Positions 23,753-35,443 of a stretch of DNA of 64,000 bases are shown piece by piece (positions within the stretch are counted from its first letter, which is position 1; every line of letters starts with the position of its first letter). The notes under the pieces are model-generated. The model saw nothing but the letters and a program-made list of their open reading frames with translations, was not told the DNA's origin and ran no database searches. Location: positions 62,001 to 126,000 of the forward strand of contig WEDG01001552.1 of assembly GCA_017591395.1 (NCBI GenBank), written 5' to 3'. The translations under genes were made by a program, and so were the position numbers. Origin of the DNA: Schistocephalus solidus. Taxonomy: Eukaryota > Platyhelminthes > Cestoda > Diphyllobothriidea > Diphyllobothriidae.

Positions 23753-24055
23753 TTGAGTAGGTTGCCAGTCACACCCATTTGACGGAGCTTAAAGATCAGA
23801 CGTTTGTGTGGAACCCTGTCAAAGGCTTTGCTAAAGTCAATGTAGACCGCATCGACTGACAAAACCCATTTCTAATGATTTTGTCCAACTTTCCATGGAT
23901 GTGAGCAAGTTTGTGAGGCAGGATCGACCACTTCAAAATCCATGTTGATATGAACTTAGCAAGTTATTCTCTTCAAGATGTCTCATCGGTTCCGTTTTGA
24001 TTATCTTCTCTATCATTTTGCAACAGATACTTGTGAGGCTGACTGGTCGGAAACT

Positions 24056-24826
24056 TTATGGTGATGTCCTCTCTCCTCCTTTATAGATGGGGGTTATGTT
24101 ATCTATCTTCCACTCGGTAGGCAGAGCCCCCGCCTCCATCGAACTTTCAAATATCTTGGAGAGCGGAGAGGCCAGCTGTTCTGTGAGTTCATTGAGAACT
24201 TTTGCGGATATACCATCTGGGCCAGGTGATTTAGTGGGCTGCAGCTGTTTCAGAGTTTTTCTTACTGTGTCGGTTGGGAACGACACCGTGCTTATTTTGT
24301 TTGTAGATGTGGCAGTACTGTAGTATTCATCATCGTCAAAAAAGGGTTCCTCGGTATACAGGGACATAAAGAAATTGGATAAGAGACAGGTCTTATCAGA
24401 GTTATCAGTTAACCTGTTTCCCTGATTGTCTTTAAGACAAGGAATGCAGTCGCGATTTCGTTTTGCCTTATTAAAGTAAGCATAAAACTTTTTCGAATTT
24501 CTTGGTATGTCTTTGACTATTTCCGACTCAAAGGCTGATCTTTCTTTTCTCAGAAGATTCCGACACCGATTTTGCTGTTTCTTAAAAGCGGAAAAATGTT
24601 CGGGTTGTTGATATCTGGCATATGTTCTCCACAGTCTTCTTTTCTTCTTGAGATTCCTTTTTATTTCCGATGTCACCCACTCGGGTCGGGAGACGCACGA
24701 TCGCCTTTTAAGTGGGCAGAATTTCTCTACCAATTCGTGAATCAATTTACTAATAAAAAACCAGGCAGCATTAGGGTCAGGTACATGTACAGGGCTCCAG
24801 TCTATCCCATTCAGTAATTCTTTCAT
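24056..24826 (-). pseudogene. Linker and N-terminal RT of C
   Basis: The 256-codon stretch has a basic linker (LKKKRRLWRTYARYQQ) and RT blocks TKSPGPDGISAKVLNEL and LPTEWKIDNITPIYKGG. It ends at TAA where SFRPVSLTSICCK follows in the same frame. Another stop interrupts the QHGF block about 100 bases further on. Confidence 0.85.
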
Positions 24827-24901
24827 TTTGGGATAATCCCCTTTCCATACATTTCTCTCCCTAACTGCACGACGTTTGGGTACAGAAAAATGACTGTACT
24901 A

Positions 24902-25740
24902 TCAAGCAAGAACACAATGATCACTTCGTCCAAGCGGCACGTAAGAACTTAATGCAAGGATGCAATTGTCGTCTTTACTAATGATTAGATCCAAACAGCT
25001 TGACTGCTGCCCATTTTGGAACCGCGTCTTCATTGTGACATGTTGGGTAAGAAACTCGTCATTTACCAACTGAAGTAATTTCTGTTCGAATGCATTTCTG
25101 ATCGCGAGCAGTACATTGACACTCAATCGATATCGGGAGAGTTGAAATCTCCGAGTATTAATAAATGTTTGCTACGGCAGATTTGCTTTACCTCTGTGAT
25201 GAGTGCTTCGTCCGTGTCCGTTCGCTGTCCTGGGGGTCGATATACCACGGCAATATGGAGGTCTGGTTGGTTTGGGACTTTCAGTTTACAACAAAGTATT
25301 TCGCAAGACGAGATCCTATTTGGCGAGGGCCCATCCGGAATGAAGGCAATGCCTTCTCGTATAAACATTGCGATTCCACCCCCCCTACGTCCGTTTCTAT
25401 CCATGCGGATAAGCTGAAAACCGTCTATTCGGACTTCTGTGTCTGCGATTTGTTCATTTAACCATGTTTCAGTTAGAGCTATGAAGTCAGGTTGTAAATG
25501 GTCCACGACCAGTTTAATTTCATCCATTTTGTTCAATAGACTATGCACATTTGTGTACATCATTTTAATTTTGTTTCCTTGCCTCGATTTCTGAAGATTT
25601 TTAGTTCTTTCTTCCACATGGAGATTTTCGCTGGATATTTCACAAGATATATCCAGTCTCCTGTCTGGGTTCAAATCTATAGGCATTTGGTAGGGCTTTT
25701 GACCGGCGTGGTTGCCGTCAATTTCACCGGATGTTCCCAT
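24902..25740 (-). pseudogene. APE-type endonuclease of C ORF2
   Basis: ORF2 begins at ATG 25740. Motifs are MMYTNVHSLLNKMDEIK, FIALTETWL, RRGGGIAMFIREG, VVYRPPGQ and LLILGDFNSPDID, then a 1-nt deletion near 25125 (DIDW context). The domain continues to LGRSDHCVLA at 24902. This is the target-nicking domain of a CR1-like LINE. Confidence 0.85.
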
Positions 25741-25992
25741 AAAAACGAGCGCACCGTTTTGACTATTTTTGTTGTCTACTATTTTTCAAGTTTTGTTCCC
25801 CCTCGTATTGACGTCTTTTTCAATTCTGCTACCAGTGTCCTCGTTTTCATCCGATCGGTGGGAGAGTAATCCGGCTGAAAAAAACTCCACGATGATTCTT
25901 TCGTAGTTGGGACTTTCGAGAGAGCAATAGATCTACCTGCTGTTTACTCCCCAAAACGACTTTTTAATGGTCTTGGTCGAACCTCATGCGTT

Positions 25993-27169
25993 TCATTTTG
26001 TAACGAGAGGCCCCAATCGAAAGATCTTTTTGATGTCGACTGTCACACCAGTTTCTTGCGTATCATTCAATAAATTTTGAAATGTCAGCAGATCCCGTTT
26101 TACCCTTTCTTTTGGCGTTTCCCCGGTAGCCTCTGAGACTCCCTGAACTACCAGACAAAATGACCTGTCAGGGAAAATACTCGTTTCTGCATCCTGCTTT
26201 CTTTTAGTGATTGAAGGTTGAATCATACCCTTTGATACAGTCTTTAATACTGTGTTAAAATTTGTCTTCATCTGTGAGCCTGTTGGTTCATTTGCAGACA
26301 TCTCTATGGACCTTTCAAACAGCGTGAGTTCTCCTGACAATGCGTTTGCACGAATAGCACCCGGAAAACCTGAATTTTGGTTTATGGCATCCAGGTCTGT
26401 CGATAAGTCGTAGGCCACTTTTCCGCCATTACTTTGCTGGCTACCATGCCCTGCTTCATTGGAGTCCGATGGGCATGTAAAGACCATGCTGCTGTCGCTC
26501 GTCCGTGGCATTAAAGATACCTTACGATTACTGTTTTTCGACTTTTCAGAGACCGTCGATCGCTGATTTACTTTTGTGCAGTCGGATTCTATGTGCACCA
26601 GATTTCCCGAACCTGGGAAAACGCAAGACACAATTTCCTCCTCGCTTATTTTCTTTCTGGTAATCTGTATTTCAACTGACTCAGGGGTTTGTTCTAATGA
26701 CTTCGTTCTTTTTCTCTTTTTTTTCGCTTAATGTTGTGCCTATTGACTTATACCGTTTCCTTTCGATGATTATGTTCTAGCTTGCTGGTTTTTTCGGCTC
26801 ATTTGCATCGTGTTTCGGCGAGTTAATTTTATTATGTTTTATGAGGACTGATATTATTTCCGATAGGAGATCGAGGTCTCCTTCTAATCTCAAAACTCTG
26901 GTTGTGAGTCCACGGCATCCATCACAGTGTGCCAGCCCTTCGCTGTTTAGCTTAGTTTTGGTAATGTTCAGTAGTGCACTGCTTTCTTCATTATTGCTGC
27001 TTTGTGGTTCTTCTCGGTCTGCTGAGAGTGACTTGAGTATTTCTGGTAAGTTTTTGTCACATGAAATCGAAAACAGTTTACAAAGATAGGAGAGATCATT
27101 ATTTTTGTAGTGTATACTATCTGTTTTTTTCTGCTGGCTTCCCGGGCGTGGCCGAGCGGTCAAGAGCAT
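25993..27169 (-). pseudogene. ORF1 protein of C
   Basis: Two open blocks (26777-27169 and 25993-26631) join through a short frame-changed stretch. The C-terminal block has FCLVVQGVSEATGETPKERV and IKKIFRLG, the conserved ORF1 pattern of flatworm CR1-like LINEs. Further down, frame-changed RPLKVVL and FFQPDYSPTDR complete the ORF1 tail before ORF2. The N-terminus has paired cysteines (HCDGC) and a helical stretch that may be coiled coil. The start is uncertain because the frame runs into the adjacent tRNA-like sequence. Confidence 0.65.
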
Positions 27170-27218
27170 CGGTAGCTAATCGAGAGGTTGGTGTTTCGAG
27201 TCCTGGCTGAAGCGGTGA
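27133..27218 (+). other. tRNA-Ser-like sequence (pseudogene or SINE head)
   Basis: GTGGCCGAGCGGTCAAG resembles the D arm of class II tRNAs such as tRNA-Ser. TAGCTAA between TCGG and TCGA gives a 7-nt loop centred on GCT. TTTCGAGTCC resembles box B. The acceptor and T stems do not pair well, so I do not call a functional tRNA. Confidence 0.4.
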
Positions 27219-27229
27219 ATAATTTTCTC

Positions 27230-28147
27230 GCGTGGTCGGGTCGTGAACATTTGCGTTTCCCATGCCAGCAAGATCTCTACGAGGATGCATTAAGTTTTAA
27301 CGAGCAGCTTAAATTATCAAGCGAATAGTTTACTGAGCACAAAAGAAGTGCTTTTCCGAACCGAGTTCACTATCGAATGTTAATACGAAGCAAAGAATGA
27401 TGCAGCCTTCGAAGTGAGTTTGCCAGTGGTTCTCCGTTCCTTTCTGATGTAGACACCTTTCCTGGCGAGAGACTGTTTTCTGAAGCCCGTATGAGGCAGG
27501 ATCCAAATGAAGCTGAGTTAGCTTATTATTCAAGATTCCGATATCAATTTTCGTGTGCCTGAATATCACAATGTCTATAAACAATTATAGGCTGATCCTG
27601 ATAAACAGACAATATATGATCCAATGACAACTTATTTCGTTTAGTCCTGACTTTGGGAACAGATTATTGGCCAAAAATCCAAAGCTTGGAGACGAGCGAA
27701 TTTCAAACGGAGGTCCAACGACGCCGCTATTGAAACAATATGAGCAATAAATGCACCTATTCGTTCAAAACCACTTTAAAAAAACAATAAATGATAGGAA
27801 GAATATTCAGGAACGACTCAGCCGTTTTTAGAGGTCAACGGTCCTGGATAACTTCAGATCTTCAAGGGGTTTTGCACTTTTGGTTCACTGAGCGGTTGAC
27901 AGAATTTGTTGGTGTAGAGGCTGTTTTTATCAAGTCGACGAAGGTGATAAACAAATTCCCAAATGATGTGGTTTTGTGAGGTAATTCGGCACAAGAAAAT
28001 TTGCAGAAAATTCCAAAGAGCAATTACGTTCGTGCAGTGGCAGTTTTAATGCCAGAATCAGAACAAGCGAAGTGTTAACGATTTTCAAACTGTCCAAGTC
28101 GGAGAACAAAAAGATACGTGGCTCCTTTGCACACGATGACCTTGACT
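27230..28147. other. Unassigned spacer between C and A2
   Basis: There is no LINE domain and no repeat recognised. A2 begins abruptly at 28148 although its homology to A1 could continue into the 3' UTR, so the right edge is a recombination or deletion breakpoint rather than a transposon end. Confidence 0.5.
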
Positions 28148-28870
28148 TGTACAATATTTTCTCAGTAAATGAGTATCTTGTTTGAATTTAAATGTGTCAA
28201 CAGTTTCTGAAAGGATCACCTCGTCAGGGAGTCGGTTCCATGCACCAACGACCCTCTGTGAAAAGGCGTTCCGACGGACGTCCGTGTGGACAAACTTCCT
28301 CTGCAGTTTAAAGGGATGACCCTTCAGATGTTCCGTCCCAGCCAATTCGAAGAAGTCAGCAAATTCTAGGGCACACTCGCGGCCTCTGACAATCCGGTAG
28401 GTTTGGATTAGGCCATCGCGTAGTTACTTGTAATTTAGAGGAAACAAATCAAGTTCAACTAGTCTGATTTCGTAAGGCAGATGAATAAAATTATTAACCA
28501 GCTTCGTAGCCCCCGCCTGCACTCGTTCCAGCTGTAGATAATCCATCTTAAACCACGGACGCCAGGCCTGGACGGCATATTCCAAGTGAGATCGAACAAA
28601 TACCCCGTAGGTTTTTCGGAAGAGCTCCTTATCAATCTGCACAAATCCACGTCTGAGCGCAAATGAGACCTGTGCAGCGCGTTTTGCTGCCTTTAAACAC
28701 TGTGAAGATGGTTTGAGTGAGGAGTTTATTAGAACATCGAGGTCCTTCTGTTCCTCAACAACTGAAAGGGGCTGCCCATTAAGAATGTATTGGTAGGAAT
28801 CATCCTTCTCACTCATCCTTCTGGTACGCAGTCTTAGGACCACACACTTGCCAACGTTAAAATTTAAGAG

Positions 28871-29860
28871 CTAACGAGCAGACCAGCTGCTCAGACGGTT
28901 GAGATCCTCCTGAAGTGCGTGCCTATCGGAATCAGATCTGATGACCCTCCACAATTTAACATCATCTGAAAACATGATGGCACTGCAATCCAGGTCGTTG
29001 ACACAGTCGTTGATGTACACTAAGAAGAGTAACGGCCCTAATACCGAGCCTTGGGGGACACCACTTAGAACCGGAGTAGGTGTTGACTTCGAGGTATCGT
29101 CGCACACAGTTTGCAATCTATCTGTAAGAAAGTCTGCAATCCATGTCAGCAGCATTCCTCTTATGCCAATTTCAGATAAGTTGTAGATGAGACGTTTTTG
29201 TGGGACACTGTCAAACGCCTTCTTGAAATCAGTGTATATGACTTCAACCCTACCATTTTCGTCCAGTGCACGAGTCCACTGCTCTGTGGAGAGTAATAAT
29301 CTGGAAAGACAGGAGCGATTCTGTCTGAAGCCTTGCTGGAGATCTGAGAGTAATCGGTTTTCCTCAAGGAAATTCATGGTTGCCTTCTTGATTATAGATT
29401 CCATTATTTTACAGCAAATGGAGGTTAGACTGACAGGCCGATAATTTTTGACATTAGATCGAACACCAATCTTGTATATGGGGTATATATTTGCTGCCTT
29501 CCATTCGGATGGCAGTTTCCCTGATTCAAATGACGAATGTAATATATGCGCTAGTGGTTTGGAGACTTCACTGGCCAGTTCTTTCAAGAAATTTGCCGGT
29601 AAATCATCCGGACCAGATGACTTCGCTTCTTTCAGATTTCGAAGTTCTCGTTGCACGAGAGGTTCCGGGAAGAGTATATATTCAAGCACTGGACCAGCGT
29701 CTATAACAGCACTGTTGACGTGGTCAAGCTGGAATTCCGGTTCTCTAGTGAATAACGAGGCAAAGAACCGATCTAAGTACTCGGCTTTGTTGCAATTTTC
29801 AACGACTTCAACACCATTCCCATCCATGAGTACTGCTACTGGGTCCTTGTTTTTAATCAA
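28871..29860 (-). pseudogene. RT core of A2 ORF2
   Basis: The 329 codons hold all RT blocks from the N-terminal fingers (SGPDDLPANFLKEL) to MFSDDVKLW. They end at the same TAG as A1 (28871-28873). Downstream LNFNVGKC and the C-terminal tail (28424-28843) continue in frame, then the shared TAA at 28424. It is not translatable beyond the stop without readthrough. Confidence 0.85.
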
Positions 29861-30380
29861 CTATTGATATAATGGAATAAAAGTTTTGGTAAATATTCAG
29901 CCTGTTGAATAATTCTTGATTCATAGTTCTTCCTTGCCTGACGAATCATTTTTTACAGCGTTTCTTTGATGACGAAATTATTTGATATGCTCTGCTGACC
30001 CTGTTTCCCTGAATACCTTCCATTTTTTATTCTTCTTCTTTAACTGCCTGTTAATTTCTCTTGTTAACAAGGTGGGGCAACTATTCGTTTTCTGTACCTT
30101 CACTGGACAAAAGCGTTCAATCAGATCGAGTGAGACTGTCTTAAATGATCGCCAGTCATCCTCTGGATTCCCTTTAAGCAAACAATCTCATCTCACAGAC
30201 ATCAGTTCTTTCCTCGTCGCGTTAAAATCAGCCTTCCATATATTTCTCTTGCATTCCGTTTCATTCTGGCGCTGAGAATAAAGTGAGTAATCCCACATCA
30301 GCATACTCTGGTCACTCTTACCGAGGGGTGCAATAGAATACACTTCATCAATGCTAGAGAAGTCCTTCGTAAATACTAGG

Positions 30381-31025
30381 TCAAGGCAATTTGCTCTCTG
30401 ATCCCTCTCTAAAACTCGTTGGTATGTTAACCTTCTCTACCAGAGGTTCGTCGAGAGTGAGATCCATTAGCTTGTGGCCGAAGGAAGTTGGTGCACCATC
30501 AACTGTCAGATTTACCCAGTCTAATATAGGTGCATTGAAATCTCCAGCAATAAGCACCTCCAGGTGACTTGTTTCTTCCTTGAGCAAATGGAGGAGGGAC
30601 TCATCAGCTGCACTTGGAATTTTCAGTGGTCTGTAGATCGTCAAGAATTGTAGGTTTTGTAAACAATCCGTTTTAATCTTTATCCAGAGAAATTCATATT
30701 CAAGGAAGATGGCATACGCTCGTTCGACTGCCAAGATTCCTGTCCTAACATATACGGCCACGCCTCCTCCCTTTGGATTTTCTCGGTCTTTTCGAAAAAG
30801 TTGGTTTCCATCTATCGAAACCTCGCTATCTACGATTTCGGCTTTGAGCCACGTTTCTGTAATGGCAACGACATTGGGAGTTCGGTCTGATACTAGTGCT
30901 TTGAGTTCGTCTACTTTCGATAGGAGACTCTGAGCATTGCTATACAAACATCTCAATTTAGACTGGGTAACTCCTCCATATAGACTTCTGCGCATTTCGT
31001 GCGATTGAATACTAGAGTCTGTCAT
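30381..31025 (-). pseudogene. APE-type endonuclease of A2
   Basis: The 214-codon stretch is nearly identical to A1: LLSKVDELKA, VVAITETWL, GGGVAVYVR and IAGDFNAPILDW, ending at the same 1-nt insertion after SFREG. Upstream of 31025 the similarity to A1 drops visibly. Confidence 0.85.
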
Positions 31026-31161
31026 TGCTTACCAAGATGAACTGGTGTTTATCCCGCCAACACTAGTTCTGATGATTGGTCGTCATCGGAGTTCTGGAGC
31101 GCCTTCGTTTTATTATTCGAGCTCCGTACAGTTGGGTTCATCGTATTTAGTGTCTTCCACA

Positions 31162-32350
31162 CTAAGGTAGAGACTAAAACTTCGTAAACTGAAAGGAGTT
31201 GAAATTTGAAAGCTTTAACTCACTGAACCATTCCCAATCCTTGGCCACATTTCCGGAAAAAAGTTGATTCCCGTTTGATGGTGTTGAGTTGGGTCTTCAT
31301 TTGATCTAAGTCACCACGCCAAATATTTCTTTTAAATCGGGTGGGCTGTTCAGGCACCAAAAATATTGAATAGTCTCAGTGAAGTACGACGTGGTCACTC
31401 TGACCTGGTGAGGTAGACCTTGCACCTCATCAATACTATCTAGCTATTTCATAAACATCAGTTCCAAACAGTTTGACTGTTGTCCCTCCCGCACCCTCTT
31501 TGTAAATAAGACGTGCTCAGTGAGGAATGACCTCAATGCCATGTCCAATAAACGTCGGTCAAAAGCTATTTCTGGACCGCGTACATATACTGAACTCCAG
31601 ACAGTGAGTGGTGCATTGATGTCGCCTATTACCAAGACGTCTAACAGAGTCACTTCTTGGTGGTCGAAGACGGTCAGGACTTAAAGTCTGTGTGATCTCG
31701 GCACCTCTATAGTGAGCCAAAGAGTTTCGGAGCTGCATGCAAACTGTTCTGTTTTTTTCTGCCACAAGGAGTCCGGGTTTTACGTAGGTAACAAGGCCTT
31801 ATCCCTGACGCCCTTCCCGGTCTCTGGTATCCAGGTATACTTAACTTACGGTCGTACACGTGTTGAGACAACCAGGTTTCTCTCAAGGAAATTACTTCTG
31901 GTGAGAGATCCCAGACATGGATCTTCATTTCATTAAACTTTGATAACATGCTTTGCGCATTAGTGGACATAAATTTTAACTTCCGGTTAAAGGGACATGT
32001 GGTTGCGATGTGGCTTGAGCCTTCAGTTAATGGCTTGGCTGCGTAGTCATCCGTACCGAACCTGCTCAATGGAAGAATGGAGGACGCTGCCGCACTTGGT
32101 TGTTGTAGATAACCAAAATTCGCTCTCCTCGCTGAACCACTTTCTCGGTTCTAGAATTAGTATGCGACATTTCCGCCTTTCTGCTGGTGCGAATTCCCGT
32201 TGAAAAAAACGCCGGAATCGGAACCTTCTATTCTAAATCGCCTGGAAAAATTAGCCTAGACTGCTCGCTACTGACCAGCACAACTTTGAGAGGTCGAGGG
32301 TGTTTTGATTCCGTTGAGTATTCTGTCCGTTTCTAAAGGTGGAATTCTTT
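31162..32350 (-). mobile_element. LINE D: 5' part of split element B/D
   Basis: The endonuclease is recognisable as NAQSMLSKFNEMK, EVISLRETWLSQHV (31707-32069), LLDVLVIGDINAP and VREGQQSNCLELM (31444-31653), with a degenerate linker to 31162. Upstream an ORF1 tail keeps RPLKVVLVSSEQSRLIF near 32295-32345 and FF-type sequence near 32200. The left edge carries CTAAGG, as does the right edge of B. The right edge meets the 3' end of E, which appears inserted in this ORF1. Confidence 0.75.
31444..32069 (-). pseudogene. Endonuclease remnant of D
   Basis: Two open blocks in different frames cover the N-terminal (NAQS, ETWL) and C-terminal (GDINAP for GDFNAP) parts of an AP-endonuclease-like domain. 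The middle is frame-broken. Family membership with B and F is inferred from continuity at the split point. Confidence 0.7.
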
Positions 32351-33111
32351 GATAACTTCTAAATAAATTGTATATTTAAGGCCCAGAGGGCCCCATCATT
32401 ACAAACTTAGTACCGTGGTTTAAATAAATACAAAGTGGATAATTGCTGCACTATGTGAGCATCCATATGAACAGCAGAAATGAGTAGTATGGTAAACATA
32501 TCCGATTCAAAACGATTTCCCATTTTTAAAACAAAAGTCAACAATCTTTGGCATATACGGTGAACTGGAAAAGAAGCAGTAAAAAAATCCTAGGGTTAAA
32601 TCGGAGGTGGAGTTCGGCGAGCCGCCAATTAAAAAAAATAGGAGAAAAAACTGCTTCACTAAAAAATTAATAGCTAAATGTAATGGGATAGTATTGTGAT
32701 GTTGCTGACAACGTATGAGGGTTCGGAACGCTCCTTGTGGGGTGAGAGATAATATAGCAGTCAGAGCTACTGTTTATAAACACCAGTGGAGGTGAGAGAG
32801 GACGAACTCATCGTAGACAACATGGTCGAAAGGAAGAGGGGACAGTAGAGGTCACGAGATCATCATCGAGATGCGACTTTGCTGACTGCATAGTCCATCA
32901 CCAAAGAGGCGAAACCATCAGAACCCGCCTCGATCATCAACAGAACCTGGAGACTTTCGTCAGGGTTGCAAATTTAGAGGAAATTATCAAGGTTGTCAGG
33001 ACTTGGCAATGCTAGTTTAAAGGAGGAGAAGAAAAAGTGAATGCAAAGATTGACTCTGAAGAGGATGATTGAAATATAATTAGAGACCAATATAAAAGCA
33101 AGGAAGCTGCT

Positions 33112-35222
33112 TCAAATACCAGGAGGACCCTTTTCAAAATCCAAAAGTTGCGAGTTTGGGAAGGAAACAGACAATAAGGACTTTATATCTTCCGAAGTTA
33201 AATATTTGCGTAATTTGGTTTTGAGGATAGCTAATGTAGACGACAACCTAATTTGCAGTGGAAGATTATTCCATATGAAAGCATATTTGGAGGCAAAAAA
33301 ACTGAGACCGGTTAGTTGTGGAGCTAAGGGGTAGTGAAATGACCATGGAGGAATTACGAGTGGCATAGGGTCGATCTACGGGAGTGAGAGCGTTAATTCG
33401 TGGGAGATTTGGGCTAGAGTTAACGCCAAACAGGAAGCAGAGACCGGCTTCGAGTCTTCTAACCCACAGAATTTTAATGTTTGCTAACTGGCATCTATCC
33501 GTATAAGAGATACTGTATCCAGGAAGAGAAAATAGTCTTCGAGTAAAAAACTTTTTCAATCTTACTGTGGTCGGTGGCGTTCATCAGCCCAAAGAGGGGA
33601 CAGCAGTATTCTAGGATAGGAAGAACAAACATGCGGTATAGGTTTAACTTTATTTCCGGAAGGAAGACATTATGTGATATAAAACCACATATCTTTGCAG
33701 CCTTTGCAGAAATTCGATCTGCATGAGGCGATAATGCTAGCTTATTCGTGTAACTTAGACCTAATTCTTTTATGATTGATCGTTCTAAAAGTGCACTATT
33801 TTGAAATACCAGGGGTTCAGGAAGCTTGGCGGGGCCAAAACACATTAAACTGCTCTTGAATGGAAAAAATTCCATCTGCCAAGTACAGCTCCAACGTGAG
33901 AGCATAAGGAGATCAGTGTTGCTTTTATCAACGAAACTATTGGCAGTGTTTTTAGAAAATGAATAAATGCATTTGAGATCGTCAGCGTAAACGAAATTTT
34001 GTGAATTTGTGCGTAAATCTGAAATTTGGTTTATGTACAGAATGAAGAGAAGGGGACCTAGAATCGTGCCTTGAAAAACGCCACTCGTGATCGGCTGAGG
34101 CCTCGAATAGCTATTACCTACTAAGACCTTCTGGCTGCGGTTAGACAAGTAGGGACCAATGAAGTCAAGGAGAGGAGGCCGGATGCCAAGGGCTTCCAGT
34201 TTCACCAGAATACGTCTGTGCGGTACCTTATCAAAGGCTTTGCTCAGGTCAAAGTAGATCACAACCACTGACTGTTGCTCATTACGAAGGGAAGTGACGA
34301 GGTTGATAAAAGCTAAGTGACACACTTAGCATGATCTCCCAGGTAGAAAACCATATTGCGAGTTGCTTAAGAGCTTATTTTCTAAGCAAAAGTCGAGAAT
34401 TTGATTAAAAATAATTTTTTAAAGAAGTTTTGCTAGAGCGGGGGTTTTGTGAACGCCTCGATAATTATTTACGTCCGAACGAGATCCCGACTTGAAGACA
34501 GGAAGAATAATAGATGTCTTCCATGAGTCAGGACAGAATCCCTTTAAAAGATAAACTGAGAATACATGGCTAAGCAATCGGGGAAAGCTCGGCACTCTCT
34601 TAATAACTGAGTTTGGAATACCGTCAGTCCCCGAAGAGTGCGAGATTTTCTGACGCATTATTTGCTTACGAATTAGTCCTAAGGAGAAATAAATGGTGCT
34701 GATAATATTAAAGGAGGGTGCCTGAAACGTCGGAACCTGTTCAGATTCCATCGTTAGATGATTTGCAAAGAATGCACTTAACAATTCTGCCTTGTCAGAG
34801 TCTTCGAGAGAGAAATTCTTTGTTTCATTAAGTAATGGAGGTATTTCATAACCTCGTTTAGAGGACGATCGACGGCGGAACAGTTGAGCCGAGTTTGGCT
34901 CGCTGAGTGCGCATGATTCCCTCTGTCTGTTCCGTCCAAGCCGAATCTTAGAGGCTAATTCAAAAATCTCTGTAATCCTTAGATTTACAGATAGCGAACT
35001 AGTATTTTGATCTTTTAATTGCTTTCTCAATTTCTTTAGTCTTAGCAAAAGAAAGTGGGGGACGGTGCATTCCGAAGTGTAGGGCTTGACAATTTTGGTT
35101 GGCACAAATTCCAGGATGTTATTTGAAATGACTGACATGAAGTCAGAAAGACTTGCTGCATCGTTCACGGAGGAGAGATGCTGCCAATCCAATGAGTCCA
35201 AAAAGTTGTTAATTAAGCTCAT
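33112..35222 (-). pseudogene. RT and C-terminus of E ORF2
   Basis: The linker and N-terminal RT (34419-35222, with SSGTDGIPNSVIK and FKSGSRSDVNNYRGV) run in the same frame past two TAA stops. They continue into 33495-34325 with YFDLSKAFDKVPHRRIL, SGVFQGTILGPLLFILYIN and FVYADDLKC. The usual SGVPQG reads SGVFQG. The C-terminal tail is at 33112-33559 after a frameshift (YAFIWNNLPLQIR). Confidence 0.85.
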
Positions 35223-35443
35223 ATCTGCGAGGTCAAAAGCATGATAGGTACGAACGGCGCTAGCATTTTTCGATGAGACAATTGGTAAGCAACAGTGAAT
35301 TAATGTATGGTCACTTTGGAAGAGGCCCTGCTTAAAATCAACGAAGAGGGGAGCAATGTCATTTGTGAAAGTCAGGTCTAAAATATGCTTGTCTCTCGTT
35401 GAAGAACGGACAAGCTGTGACCAATTAGAAAAATTAATGGTAT

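Larger units (their letters stand above)
22466..27170 (-). mobile_element. LINE C, CR1-like, with ORF1 and ORF2
   Basis: The minus-strand element comprises a 3' UTR (22466-22705, whose last 160 bp resemble that of A1), ORF2 (22706-25740, broken) and ORF1 (about 25780-27169, broken). The FADD box of RT is intact. It sits inside the ORF1 remnant of A1. A tRNA-like sequence begins at its 5' edge. Lesions are a 1-nt deletion near 25125, stops near 24056 and 23930, and frameshifts near 23860 and 23700-23750. It is less decayed than B or K. Confidence 0.85.
28148..31161 (-). mobile_element. LINE A2, near-identical partial copy of A1
   Basis: It aligns to A1 with constant offset 9173 from 28148 (18975 in A1) to about 31025. 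It then aligns more loosely to about 31150, just before CTAAGG at 31162. It lacks the 3' UTR on the left and the ORF1 on the right. It shares the frameshift, TGA, TAG and TAA of A1. Private changes are a 1-nt deletion near 29852 and TGG to TGA near 30188. The RT core 28871-29860 is intact in frame where A1 is shifted. Confidence 0.85.

Noticed and set aside
22150..25885. TTTTTTCAG followed by CCGGATTAC before ORF2 in both A1 and C, looking like a conserved 3' splice site.
   Set aside because: In the ORF1 frame the same bases encode FFQPDY, a conserved protein motif at the end of ORF1 followed by E/S-P. Coding conservation explains it.
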